The notes beneath the pieces were generated by a model. The model ran no database searches and was not told where the DNA came from. It saw only the letters and a list, made by a program, of their open reading frames with translations. DNA of 64,000 bases from Duganella aceris. Its GTDB lineage: Bacteria > Pseudomonadota > Gammaproteobacteria > Burkholderiales > Burkholderiaceae_D. The stretch lies in contig NZ_JAADJT010000004.1 of NCBI RefSeq assembly GCF_011090165.1, positions 186,001-250,000 of the forward strand. The letters run 5' to 3'. Below are positions 17,755-27,103 of this stretch, piece after piece (within the stretch, counting starts at the first letter, position 1; each line of letters opens with the position of its first letter). The translations under genes were made by a program, and so were the position numbers.

Positions 17755-19449
17755 TTACATCGCTTCGGCGTGCTCCACCAGCAGCTGCACCTTGGTGACG
17801 CCGTTGTATTCGTTGGCGTCGAGGCGGAAGGCGACCTTGGCGCGTTCGCCCAGCGAGTCGACGTGGCTGAACCAGATGGCGTCGTAGCGGGCGCCGTTTT
17901 TTTCCAGCACCAGCTTGAGGTGGCGCTCCTTTAAAATCCGCTGGCTCACCACGCGGAACTCGTCGCAGAACACCGGCGGCGCGAAACCCTGGCCCCACAC
18001 CTGGCCGGCCATCAGCTCGATGAAGGCGGTGGTGTAATACGCATCCTCCAGCGGGCCGTCGGTCTCGATCACGCGCTCCAGCTGCTGCTGGCTGAGCCAC
18101 GAACGGCCCACTTCCTCGAACGCGGCGGCGAAGGCGTCGAAGGCGTCGGCGCGGATCGTCAGGCCGGCCGCCATCGCGTGGCCGCCGAACTTGTCGATCA
18201 GCGTCGGCGCCTTCTTGTACACCAGGTCCAGCGCGTCGCGCAGGTGGAAGCCGGGGATGGAGCGGCCGGAGCCCTTGATCCAGCCGTCCGCGCCCGGCGC
18301 GAAGGTGATCGTCGGGCGGAAGAACTTCTCCTTCAGCCGCGAGGCGACGATGCCGATCACGCCCTGGTGCCAGCTGTCGTCGAACACGCAAATGGTGCTG
18401 CTGGCGGCCGGCTCGTACGCGTCCAGGTGCAGCAGCGCCGTGTCCTGCATTTCCGCCTCGATCTCGCGGCGCTTCAGGTTGATCTCGTTGAGCTGCTGCG
18501 CCAGTTGCCAGGCGCGTCCCTCGTCGTCGGTGATCAGGCATTCGATCCCGAGCGACATGTCTTCCAGCCGGCCGGCCGCGTTCAGCCGCGGTCCCAGTGC
18601 GAAGCCCAGGTCGAACGGGCTGGCGGTGCGCGGTTCGCGTCCTGCGACGCGGAACAGTGCAGCGACGCCGGCGTGCATGCGGCCGGCGCGCATGCGCTTC
18701 AGCCCTTGCGCCACCAGGATACGGTTGTTCGGATCGAGCCGCACCACGTCGGCCACGGTGCCCAGCGCCACCAGGTCGAGCAGGGCGTCGAGCTTGGGCT
18801 GCGGTACGGTCTCGTAGGCGCCGCGCTTGCGGAACTCGGCGCGCAAGGCCAGCAGCACGTAGAACACCACGCCGACGCCGGCGATATGCTTGCTCGGGAA
18901 GCCGCATTCCGGCTGGTTCGGATTGACGATCACGCGCGCGGCGGGCAGGGTGTCGGCCGGCAAGTGGTGGTCGGTCACCACCACTTCGATGCCGCGCCGG
19001 TTGGCTTCGGCCACGCCGTCGATGCTGGCGATGCCGTTGTCGACGGTGATGATGATGTCCGGCTGCTTCTCGCGCGCCGTCAGTTCGACGATCTCCGGCG
19101 TCAGGCCGTAGCCGTATTCGAAGCGGTTCGGCACGATGAAGTCGATGTTGGCGCCCATCGCCTTCAGCCCGCGCAGCGCGACCGCGCAGGCGGTGGCGCC
19201 GTCGCAGTCGTAGTCGGCGACGATCACCATGCGCTTGCCGGCCGTGATGGCGTCGGCCAGGAACACGGCGGCGAGGTCGATGTGCAGCAGGCCGGCCGGC
19301 GGAATCATCGACGCCAGTTCACTCGACAGCTCCTTCGGATCGGTCAGGCCGCGCGCGGCGTACAGGCGCGCCAGCACCGGGTGGACGCCACCCTGGCGCA
19401 GCATTTCGGATTCGCGGTAAGGGCAGGGGCGGATGGCGATACGGGTCAT
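17755..19449 (-). CDS. recJ: Single-stranded-DNA-specific 5'-3' exonuclease RecJ
   Basis: 564-residue RecJ, the 5'-3' ssDNA exonuclease of recombination and mismatch repair. The DHH phosphoesterase motifs are visible: ADYDCDGATACAVALRGL (motif I), the ITVDNGIAS segment (motif II) and VVTDHHLPAD (motif III). The DHHA1 domain follows with GSGRSIPGFHLRDAL and KFGGHAMAAGLTI. The length matches the bacterial family. The rpfE-like gene lies one base upstream on the same strand, the same pairing as in the Xanthomonas rpf region. Confidence 0.96.
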   Translation of the reverse strand: MTRIAIRPCPYRESEMLRQGGVHPVLARLYAARGLTDPKELSSELASMIPPAGLLHIDLAAVFLADAITAGKRMVIVADYDCDGATACAVALRGLKAMGANIDFIVPNRFEYGYGLTPEIVELTAREKQPDIIITVDNGIASIDGVAEANRRGIEVVVTDHHLPADTLPAARVIVNPNQPECGFPSKHIAGVGVVFYVLLALRAEFRKRGAYETVPQPKLDALLDLVALGTVADVVRLDPNNRILVAQGLKRMRAGRMHAGVAALFRVAGREPRTASPFDLGFALGPRLNAAGRLEDMSLGIECLITDDEGRAWQLAQQLNEINLKRREIEAEMQDTALLHLDAYEPAASSTICVFDDSWHQGVIGIVASRLKEKFFRPTITFAPGADGWIKGSGRSIPGFHLRDALDLVYKKAPTLIDKFGGHAMAAGLTIRADAFDAFAAAFEEVGRSWLSQQQLERVIETDGPLEDAYYTTAFIELMAGQVWGQGFAPPVFCDEFRVVSQRILKERHLKLVLEKNGARYDAIWFSHVDSLGERAKVAFRLDANEYNGVTKVQLLVEHAEAM

Positions 19450-19450
19450 G

Positions 19451-20488
19451 TCAGGCTTGCTTTAGTGAGTTCAGGGTGGGCTTGCGCCAGAATTTGCGCT
19501 GCGCCAGCTTGCCGCCGGCGACCGTCATCCAGCCGTTGCGGTGGCTCAGCATCAAGTTCACGCGGCCGACGCGGCCGTCGTTCAGCGCCGCCAGCAGCGG
19601 CGCGAACCACTCCTGCTCGATGCGCTGCATGCGGGCGATCCAGTCCGACCAGTCGCCCGTCTGGGCCGACGGGATCAGTTCCGCCAGGACGACGGTCCCC
19701 GGCTGGGCGATCAGCTGGGCGGCGCTCGGTTGCCGCTGGTCCGGCGCGGCCAGCGCCTGCATCCAGGCCGGACCGCCGGCGATCGCCGCCGCTGCCGCCG
19801 CCGGCGCCGCGTGCGAGCCGCCCCACATCCAGAATGAATTCACCGGCTGCAGGCCGCGCTCCTGGCGCGCCACGTTGATCGGATGCTCGTGCCACAGCAT
19901 CTGGATCTCGTTTTGCAGCTTGCGGTAGTCGCGCGCGTGCTCGCCTTCCGGCATCCAGTCGCTCAGGTTCTGGGTGGCGGCGGCGTCCGGCGTGGCGGTG
20001 CTCAGGCCGGTCCAGTCGTCGGCACGCACGAACCACAGCCCTGGAGCGCCGTGCAGCAGCGGCTTGCCCAATTCCTCGAAATAGCCGCGGGCGATGTCGT
20101 ACAGGCCGCGCGATTCCGCTTCCGTCAAATGCAGCGCGCGCAGGTCGGACAGCAGCAGGTGGGTGCGCGATAGCTGGATATGGGCCGGTTGCACCATGAA
20201 CCAGTGGCCTTCTGCGGCCTCGGCCTGCAGGCCGCAGCCGCGCATCGCCGCGATCGCCAGCGGCGCGCCGGTGTCCGGCCGGTCCGGCGGGCTGGCCAGA
20301 CCGAGTTCGTGGGCCAGCCAGGACTCGTGCGGCAGCACCCGGCTGTCGTTGTCGTAGATGTGATATTGCAAATTGTTGTTGCGACTTAGCAACGCAGCCA
20401 GCGCGGGCATTTTCAGCGCGCGCATCAGGTCGGGCGCCATCTCCGGCGGGGGCAGGGCATAGGGCAAAGCCAGTGTTATTTCGGTCAT
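19451..20488 (-). CDS. RpfE-like protein (phosphoglycerate-mutase-fold, COG4255 type)
   Basis: 345-residue protein of the family often named regulatory protein RpfE or mis-annotated as cofactor-independent phosphoglycerate mutase. I recognise it from the N-terminal ALPYALPPPEMAPDLMRAL, the WMWGGSH segment and its position directly upstream of recJ. Its biochemical function is not established. The start at 20488 is preferred over 20506 because it opens at the conserved MTEITLALPYA, but neither ATG has a strong ribosome binding site. Confidence 0.72.
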   Translation of the reverse strand: MTEITLALPYALPPPEMAPDLMRALKMPALAALLSRNNNLQYHIYDNDSRVLPHESWLAHELGLASPPDRPDTGAPLAIAAMRGCGLQAEAAEGHWFMVQPAHIQLSRTHLLLSDLRALHLTEAESRGLYDIARGYFEELGKPLLHGAPGLWFVRADDWTGLSTATPDAAATQNLSDWMPEGEHARDYRKLQNEIQMLWHEHPINVARQERGLQPVNSFWMWGGSHAAPAAAAAAIAGGPAWMQALAAPDQRQPSAAQLIAQPGTVVLAELIPSAQTGDWSDWIARMQRIEQEWFAPLLAALNDGRVGRVNLMLSHRNGWMTVAGGKLAQRKFWRKPTLNSLKQA

Positions 20489-20526
20489 GCCGAGATTGTA
20501 GGGCATTGCGCGATTTGGCGAATTAA

Positions 20527-20605
20527 TTCTTTAAAGAACTAAATTGGTAAAAAAATCATTCACATGGAAAAATTTTAATTATTTCGGGAAAATATTAGCT
20601 ATAAT
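20527..20605 (+). promoter_or_regulatory. AT-rich promoter region upstream of the repeat protein
   Basis: The 237-base gap before the giant gene is strikingly AT-rich. It contains a perfect 12-base palindrome TTCTTTAAAGAA (20527-20538) and a consensus -10 hexamer TATAAT (20600-20605). No good -35 is placed 16-18 bases upstream of the hexamer, so an activator may be needed. The leader would be about 130 bases. Confidence 0.4.
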
Positions 20606-20743
20606 TGCGACAACTTAAATGTATTGAGAGCATTACTTGAATCCCGTGATGCTTGTGCTCCACCTAGCCACTGCCTACCCAATCCCGTAGTCAAGTCGGC
20701 TTGTTCGATAACTCCAAAAAACGACTTTTTCAAGGCTAAAAGC

Positions 20744-23700
20744 ATGAGCGTCATTAATATCGCCACCACAATTCATATTTGCGAAGATACCAACGGTACC
20801 TTCGACATCCGTGAAATCCTGAAGGATGCTGGCTACATCAGCACCAATACGTTGAAAATCGACGAAATGACGGTGAACTTGCCCGATGGCACGGTCGCCG
20901 AGGAGAACACGCCGCTGTTCGGCATGGTGGACCAGGACACGATTTATGTGCGCCCTGGCCAATGGCACGTGGACTACAACGGCACGTTCAAGACCATCGA
21001 ATTCGTGCTGGACCAAGGTGTCGATGAAAACTCCATCTCGTTGAAGCTGCAGATCATCGTTGATCCGGTCAACGACGCGCCGACCGGCGCCAACAAGACG
21101 TTCAGCCTGAGCAACGGCGCGCCGGTAGCGCTGGCGCAAGCCGACTTCGGCTTCGTCGACGCGGTCGAGCACGACGCCTTCCAGTCCGTCATCATCACCT
21201 CGCTGCCGACCGCCGGCAAGCTGACGTTGAACGGCGTGGCCGTGGTCGCCGGCGCGGAAATTTCCGCCGCCGACATCGCCGCCGGCAAGCTGGCGTTCGA
21301 GCCGAGCCAGAGCACCTCCGGCAGCTTCGACATCGGCTTCAAGGTGCGCGACGCCGGCGGCCTGGTCGGCTGCGGCGCGGCCGACACCAGCGCCACGCCG
21401 AACTATCTGACCTTCAAGGTGCCGCAAGCCCACCTGGGCGATTTCGTCTGGGAAGACGGCAACGCGAACGGCGTGCAGGATGCGGGCGAAGCCGGCATCG
21501 CCGGCGTCGTGGTGCAGCTCAAGGCCACCGACGGCCACGTGGTCGCCACCACCACCACCGACGCCAGCGGCAATTACCATTTCGACGTGGACGCAGGCAC
21601 CTACTCGGTGACCGTGCAGGCGCCGGCCGGCTATGCCGTCGCGCCGCAGCACCAAGGCGGCAACGACGCCCTGGACAGCGATATCGACGCCAGCGGCAAC
21701 ACCGGCGCGATCGTGCTGACGCCGGGCGAGACCAATAACAAGGCCGACGCCGGCCTGTACCGTTCGGCTTCGCTGGGCGACACCGTCTGGTACGACACCA
21801 ACCGCAACGGCGTGCAGGACGCGGGCGAAGCCGGCGTCAAAGGCGTCAAGGTCACGCTGCTGGACGCCAGCGGCAACGCCGTCGGCGCCAGCGTCACCAC
21901 CGACGACAGCGGTCATTACCAGTTCAGCGGCCTCAAGCCTGGCGCCTACAGCGTGCAGTTCGACAAGGCCAGCCTGCCGGCCAACTACCTGTTCACCGGC
22001 CAGGGCCAGGGCGGCGACGCCGCCAAGGATTCCGACGCCGACGTCACCACCGGCAAGACCGCGCAAGTGACGCTGGCCTCGGGCGACAGCAACCAGCATC
22101 TGGACGCCGGCATCGTCATCGAGCAGGCCACCGTGGGCGACCGCGTGTGGGAAGACACCAACGGCAACGGCGTGCAGGACAACGGCGAGTTGGGCGTGGA
22201 CGGCGTGGCCGTCTCGCTCAAGGACGCGTCCGGCAACACCGTCGGCACCGTCACCACCCACGACGGCGGCATGTACAGCTTCACCGTCGATCCAGGCACC
22301 TACACCGTCTCGGTGGCGCCGCCTGCGGGCTACAGCTTCACCGGCAGCGGCAAGGGCGGCAACGGCGCGACGGACAGCGACGTCAACGCTTCCGGCGTGG
22401 CCAGCGTCACGCTGGGCGCCGGCGAGCACAACAACAACATCGACGCCGGCATCTACCGTCCGGCCTCGCTGAGCCAGGTGGTCTGGTTCGATACCGACCG
22501 CGACGGCCGCCTGAACAACGGTGAAACCGGCGCCGCCGGCGTCAAAGTGATCCTGCTGGACGCCAACGGCAACCCGATCCCGGGCGCCGTGGCCACCACC
22601 GACGCCAACGGCCACTACCAGTTCACCAACCTGGCACCGGGCAGCTACAGCGTGCAGTTCGACAAGAGCAGCCTGCCGGCCGGCTATGACTTCACTAGCG
22701 CCGCACAAGGCGGCCCGGGCAGCGGCGGTTCGGATGCCGACACCGGCACCGGCAAGACCACCCAGGTCACGCTCGCCTCCGGCGAAGACATGACGCTGCG
22801 CGCCGGCCTGGTGATCCAGCAAGCGACGCTGGGCGACCGCGTCTGGGAAGACACCAACGGCAACGGCATTCAGGACGCGAACGAAGCCGGCATCGTCGGC
22901 GTCAAGGTCGACCTGAAGGACGAGGCTGGCAATGTGGTCAAGACCACCACCACCGGCGCCGACGGCAAGTACAGCTTCACCGTCGATCCGGGCAAGTATT
23001 CGATTTCCGTCACCGCCCCGACCGGCATGACCGCCACCGGCGCACACACCGGCGCCGACGGCGTCGACAGCGACATCGATGCGGCCGGCCAAAGCGGCGT
23101 GGTGACCCTGACCGCCGGTCAGACCAACAACAACGTCGACGCCGGCTTCTACAAGGGCGCGACGCTGGGCGACCGCGTCTGGCTGGACACCAACCGCAAC
23201 GGCGTGCAGGACAGCGGCGAAGCGGGCGTTTCCGGCGTCAAGGTCATCCTGCTGGATGCGGCGGGCAATCCAACCGGCGCCACCGCGACCACCAACTCCG
23301 ACGGCGTCTACAGCTTCACCAACCTGAAGCCGGGCACCTACAGCGTGCAGTTCGACAAGACCACGCTGCCGGCCAACCACGTCTTCACCACCGCCGACCA
23401 GGGCAACGACGCCAGCGATTCCGACGCCAACGTCAGCACCGGCAAGACCGCGCAGGTCACGTTGGCCTCCGGCGACGTCAACAACACGCTGGACGCGGGC
23501 ATCGTCACCACCAAGGCCAAGCTGGGCGACTTCGTGTGGGAAGACAGCAACGCCAACGGCGTACAGGATGCGGGCGAAGCCGGCATCGCCAACGTGACCG
23601 TGCAGCTGAAGGACAGCACCGGTAAAGTGGTGCAGACCACCACCACCAACGCCGACGGCAAGTACAGCTTCACCGCCGACGCGGGCAACTACACGGTATC

Positions 23701-26251
23701 GGTCACGGCGCCGAAGGACTACGTCTTCACCGGCAAGGATGTCGGCAGCGACGACGCCAAGGACAGCGACTTCGGCAGCACCGGCCAAAGCAATTCGGTC
23801 ACGCTGAAAGCCGGCGACGAGATCACCAGCGTCGACGCGGGCCTGTACAAGACCGCCTCGATCGGCGACAAAGTCTGGCTGGACAGCAACAAGGACGGCC
23901 TGCAGAACAACGGCGAAGGCGGCATCTGCGGCGTCAAGGTCACGCTGCTCGACGCCAACGGCAACAAGGTCGGCAACTCGGTCACCACCGACGCCAACGG
24001 CAACTACCTGTTCACCGGCCTCAAGCCTGGCACCTACAGCGTCCAGTTCGACAAGGACTCGCTGCCTGAAGGCATGACCTTCACCGTCGCCAACAAAGGC
24101 GCCGACGACGCGGTCGACTCCGACGTCAACGCCAACGGCCTGTCGCACAGCGTCACGCTGACTTCCGGCCAGGTCGACAAGACCGTGGACGCCGGCGTGC
24201 TGGCTGCCGCCACCATCGGCGACCGCGTCTGGCTCGACAAGAACGGCAACGGCGTGCAGGACGACGGCGAAAGCGGCAAATCCGGCGTCACCGTGCAACT
24301 GCGCGACAGCAGCGGCAACGTCATCAAGACCACCACCACCGACAGCGACGGCAACTACAAGTTCAGCGTCGCCGCCGGCACCTATTCGGTGGACGTCAAG
24401 GCGCCGACCGGCTACCTGTTCACCAAGCAAAACGTCGGCACCAACACCAACACCGACAGCAACGCCGACGCCAACGGCAAGCTGGGTTCGGTCACCGTCA
24501 CCGCCGGCCAGAACGTCACCAACATGGACGCCGGCCTGGTCACGCCGAAGAGCGAAATCGGCGACAAGGTCTGGTGCGACGCCAACGGCGACGGCATCCA
24601 GAACAACGGCGAAAGCGGCGTCAAGGGCGTGAAAGTCACGCTGCTGAACGAAAAAGGCGTGGCGATCGCCACCGCTACCACCGACGCCAACGGACTGTAT
24701 TCGTTCAAGGATCTGGACGCGGGCAAGTACTCGGTCAAGTTCGGCGCGGTGGACGGCTATGCCTTCACCAAGCAGAACGCGGGCAACAGCGACCTGCTCG
24801 ACTCCGACGTCGACAGCAGCGGCCAGGGCGCCCAGTTCACGCTGGCGGCGGGCGTGGTCGACAAGAGCCATGACGCAGGCATCGTCAAGACCGGCAGCAT
24901 CGGCAACCGCGTGTGGGAAGACAGCAACGCCAACGGCGTGCAGGACAGCGGCGAAGTGGGCGTGGACGGCGTGACCGTCAAGCTGTACGACGCGGTCACC
25001 GGCGCGCTCAAGGGCACCGTGGTCACCAAAGGCGGCGGCCAGTACCTGTTCGACGACCTGACCGCCGGCAGCTACAAGGTGGAAGTGGTGAAAGACACCG
25101 CCTGGACCTTCAGCAAATCCGGCGCCGGCAACGACAGCACCGATTCCGACATCACTGTCATCTCGGGCAACAGCGGCAAGACCGGCGCCATCGCGCTGGG
25201 CATCGGCCAGGACATCACCACCGAGGACGCCGGCATCTACCGCAAGGCCAGCATCGGCGACAAGGTATGGCGCGACGCCAACCACAACGGCGTGCAGGAC
25301 AAGGGCGAGGAAGGCATCGGCGGCATCACCGTCTCGCTGTTCGACTCGGCCACCAACGCCAAGCTGGGCACGGTGAAGACCGCCGCCGACGGCACCTACA
25401 AGTTCGACGGTCTGACGCCAGGCAACTACTACCTGCAGTTCGACAAGACCAACGTCAAGGTCACGTTCGCCTCCGATCACGCCACCTACAACATGAGCGA
25501 CTGGAAGTGGGGCGTGAAGAACGTCGGCAGCAACGACGGCATCGACTCCGATGTGGCCGGCGACGGCAAATCGCTGGTCAACATCACCAAGACCGACACC
25601 ATCACGCTGACCTCGGGCGAGAACGACATGAGCTGGGACGCCTCGATCACGCCGATCGCGATCGACCTGAACGGCGACGGCATCCACACCATCGCCCGCC
25701 AGAACATGACCGGCACGTTCGACCTGCTGGGCACCGGCAAGGCGATCCAGTCGGGCTGGCTGAGCGGCGACGACGGCTTCCTGGCCATCGACACCAACGG
25801 CAACGGCCAGATCGACAACATCAGCGAACTGTTCGGCGGCGCCAGCAAGGGTTCGGGCTTCGCCAAGCTGAGCAGCTACGACAGCAACGGCGACGGCCAG
25901 GTCAATGCCGCCGACGCGCTGTTCAGCAGCCTGATGATCTGGCAGGACGCCAACAGCAACGGCAAGACCGACGCCGGCGAACTGATCAGCCTGGCGAAGG
26001 CCGGCGTGGTCAGCCTGACGGTGGCCTACACCGAGCTGCCGTTCCTGGACGCCAACAACAATTTGCACCTGGAGCGCAGCAGCGTCACGCTGAGCAACGG
26101 CAAGACGGCCGACATGACCGACGTCTACTTCAACGTCGCGGCATCCGATGCCGCCGCCGCCGGAGTCAGCGCGCCGACCATCGCCGACCTGATGCAGGAT
26201 GGAACGCAAGCGGCCCAGCTGGTGGGTCAGTGCCCTGTAGTTACTGCTTAA
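20744..26251 (+). CDS. Giant SdrD-B-repeat surface/secreted protein with EF-hand-like C-terminus
   Basis: 1835 residues from ATG 20744 (AAGG eight bases upstream). There is no signal peptide. Residues 1-228 hold cadherin-like material (the DPVNDAPTG linker is typical). From residue 229 come twelve SdrD-B-like domains of about 115 residues, each opening with a variant of LGDxVWxDxNxNGVQDxGE, a calcium-binding signature. They alternate strictly between two subtypes: odd ones have VDPGTYSVSVTAP-like strands, even ones LKPGTYSVQFDK-like. From about 1636 the C-terminus has Asp/Asn calcium loops (DLNGDGI, DTNGNGQID, DSNGDGQVN, DANSNGKTD) and the SELFGG stretch common in type I-secreted calcium-binding proteins. 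Export by a type I system is inferred; no transporter is nearby. A PEP-CTERM gene follows. Confidence 0.87.
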   Translation: MSVINIATTIHICEDTNGTFDIREILKDAGYISTNTLKIDEMTVNLPDGTVAEENTPLFGMVDQDTIYVRPGQWHVDYNGTFKTIEFVLDQGVDENSISLKLQIIVDPVNDAPTGANKTFSLSNGAPVALAQADFGFVDAVEHDAFQSVIITSLPTAGKLTLNGVAVVAGAEISAADIAAGKLAFEPSQSTSGSFDIGFKVRDAGGLVGCGAADTSATPNYLTFKVPQAHLGDFVWEDGNANGVQDAGEAGIAGVVVQLKATDGHVVATTTTDASGNYHFDVDAGTYSVTVQAPAGYAVAPQHQGGNDALDSDIDASGNTGAIVLTPGETNNKADAGLYRSASLGDTVWYDTNRNGVQDAGEAGVKGVKVTLLDASGNAVGASVTTDDSGHYQFSGLKPGAYSVQFDKASLPANYLFTGQGQGGDAAKDSDADVTTGKTAQVTLASGDSNQHLDAGIVIEQATVGDRVWEDTNGNGVQDNGELGVDGVAVSLKDASGNTVGTVTTHDGGMYSFTVDPGTYTVSVAPPAGYSFTGSGKGGNGATDSDVNASGVASVTLGAGEHNNNIDAGIYRPASLSQVVWFDTDRDGRLNNGETGAAGVKVILLDANGNPIPGAVATTDANGHYQFTNLAPGSYSVQFDKSSLPAGYDFTSAAQGGPGSGGSDADTGTGKTTQVTLASGEDMTLRAGLVIQQATLGDRVWEDTNGNGIQDANEAGIVGVKVDLKDEAGNVVKTTTTGADGKYSFTVDPGKYSISVTAPTGMTATGAHTGADGVDSDIDAAGQSGVVTLTAGQTNNNVDAGFYKGATLGDRVWLDTNRNGVQDSGEAGVSGVKVILLDAAGNPTGATATTNSDGVYSFTNLKPGTYSVQFDKTTLPANHVFTTADQGNDASDSDANVSTGKTAQVTLASGDVNNTLDAGIVTTKAKLGDFVWEDSNANGVQDAGEAGIANVTVQLKDSTGKVVQTTTTNADGKYSFTADAGNYTVSVTAPKDYVFTGKDVGSDDAKDSDFGSTGQSNSVTLKAGDEITSVDAGLYKTASIGDKVWLDSNKDGLQNNGEGGICGVKVTLLDANGNKVGNSVTTDANGNYLFTGLKPGTYSVQFDKDSLPEGMTFTVANKGADDAVDSDVNANGLSHSVTLTSGQVDKTVDAGVLAAATIGDRVWLDKNGNGVQDDGESGKSGVTVQLRDSSGNVIKTTTTDSDGNYKFSVAAGTYSVDVKAPTGYLFTKQNVGTNTNTDSNADANGKLGSVTVTAGQNVTNMDAGLVTPKSEIGDKVWCDANGDGIQNNGESGVKGVKVTLLNEKGVAIATATTDANGLYSFKDLDAGKYSVKFGAVDGYAFTKQNAGNSDLLDSDVDSSGQGAQFTLAAGVVDKSHDAGIVKTGSIGNRVWEDSNANGVQDSGEVGVDGVTVKLYDAVTGALKGTVVTKGGGQYLFDDLTAGSYKVEVVKDTAWTFSKSGAGNDSTDSDITVISGNSGKTGAIALGIGQDITTEDAGIYRKASIGDKVWRDANHNGVQDKGEEGIGGITVSLFDSATNAKLGTVKTAADGTYKFDGLTPGNYYLQFDKTNVKVTFASDHATYNMSDWKWGVKNVGSNDGIDSDVAGDGKSLVNITKTDTITLTSGENDMSWDASITPIAIDLNGDGIHTIARQNMTGTFDLLGTGKAIQSGWLSGDDGFLAIDTNGNGQIDNISELFGGASKGSGFAKLSSYDSNGDGQVNAADALFSSLMIWQDANSNGKTDAGELISLAKAGVVSLTVAYTELPFLDANNNLHLERSSVTLSNGKTADMTDVYFNVAASDAAAAGVSAPTIADLMQDGTQAAQLVGQCPVVTA
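21428..25650 (+). repeat. Twelve-copy coding tandem repeat (SdrD-B-like, alternating subtypes)
   Basis: Repeat starts fall near 21428, 21768, 22127, 22462, 22820, 23159, 23516, 23852, 24209, 24551, 24893 and 25247, a period of about 335-360 bases. The odd and even copies form two sequence classes, so the underlying unit is a domain pair of about 690 bases. The last copy carries an extra insertion (about 25470-25540). Confidence 0.85.
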
Positions 26252-26279
26252 CTTGAATCAACCACTAAGAGAAAATATT

Positions 26280-26984
26280 ATGACCATCAAATTCGCACTG
26301 AAAACCATCGCCGTCGCCGCCGCCCTGGCATTCTCCACCGCCGGCCAGGCCGCTATTCACTACAGCAACGCCGGCCATGCGACGGTCAACGCCGCCGGCA
26401 CCACCTGGACCGGCGACACGCTGGACGTCGCGGTCTACGACCTGACCGGCACCACGCTGGGCAACCACATCCTGGCCTTCTGCATCGAGCCTCTGGTGGA
26501 ACAGGCGCAGGGCACGGTTTATACCCAACAAGGTACGACCTCGAATCTGACCTTCTTTAACGACGCGGCCCACGCCAGCCGCGACACCATGGTCAAGGCC
26601 CTGTTCGAGACGCAGTACGCGTCGCTGACCAACGCCGACCCTACCATTCAAAAGGTCAACCGCGTGGCCTTCCAGCTGGCGCTGTGGGAAATTGTTGCGG
26701 ACAACGCCAATATCACGAGCGGCGACTACCTCTACAACTCCCTGTCCAACAAATACGTGTCCGCCGCTAACAACATGCTGCTCGGTATCGACGGCTACAC
26801 CGTACTCGGCAAATACAACTACACGACCTTCAACGGCGTGGCCGGCAGCAAAGGCTCGCAGGATCTGATCAGCGTTTCGGCGGTGCCGGAAGCCGACACC
26901 TGGGCCATGCTGGCCGCCGGCCTGGGCCTGATCGGCTTCATGGGCCGCCGCAACACCCGCCGCACCGAAAAGTTCGCAGCTTAA
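26280..26984 (+). CDS. PEP-CTERM sorting domain-containing protein
   Basis: 234-residue exported protein with a signal peptide (MTIKFALKTIAVAAALAFSTAGQA) and a C-terminal PEP-CTERM sorting signal: VPEADTWAMLAAGLGLIGFMGRR, that is the Pro-Glu motif, a hydrophobic helix and basic end recognised by an exosortase. The middle contains a CIEP segment and WEIVADN, common in a PEP-CTERM family with a single Cys. The start at 26280 gives the signal peptide, with AAGAGA upstream. It follows the repeat protein by 28 bases, so both are probably cotranscribed surface components. Confidence 0.87.
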   Translation: MTIKFALKTIAVAAALAFSTAGQAAIHYSNAGHATVNAAGTTWTGDTLDVAVYDLTGTTLGNHILAFCIEPLVEQAQGTVYTQQGTTSNLTFFNDAAHASRDTMVKALFETQYASLTNADPTIQKVNRVAFQLALWEIVADNANITSGDYLYNSLSNKYVSAANNMLLGIDGYTVLGKYNYTTFNGVAGSKGSQDLISVSAVPEADTWAMLAAGLGLIGFMGRRNTRRTEKFAA

Positions 26985-26995
26985 TTCGTGCTTAA

Positions 26996-27039
26996 AAACG
27001 CCGCACCGCGCCCGGTTTTTCGGGCTGGGTGCGGCGTTT
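26996..27039 (+). terminator. Strong bipartite hairpin terminator
   Basis: A long stem AAACGCCGCACC/GGTGCGGCGTTT (26996-27007 with 27028-27039) encloses a second stem GCCCG/CGGGC around a T-run. It lies 12 bases after the PEP-CTERM stop and ends the surface-protein unit. It is symmetric enough to act on both strands. Confidence 0.75.
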
Positions 27040-27103
27040 CACCCATGAAATCCTATTTATATGGCACACTGCGGGCTCAATCACGTTGATCCCTGCGGAG
27101 CCC

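Noticed and set aside
20624..20743. Upstream start adding 40 residues to the giant surface protein
   Set aside because: The added peptide has no ribosome binding site and overlaps the promoter-like AT-rich leader; ATG 20744 has AAGG at proper distance.
21428..25650. Tandem repeats as a possible CRISPR or satellite array
   Set aside because: Period is about 345 bases, entirely coding, with domain-level conservation; no short identical repeats with unique spacers.
20675..26209. Very long minus-strand open frame (1844 codons) opposite the surface-protein gene
   Set aside because: Its translation is low-complexity Val/Ala/Asp/Gly/Arg typical of antisense reading of a high-GC repetitive gene; the plus-strand frame has recognisable domains.
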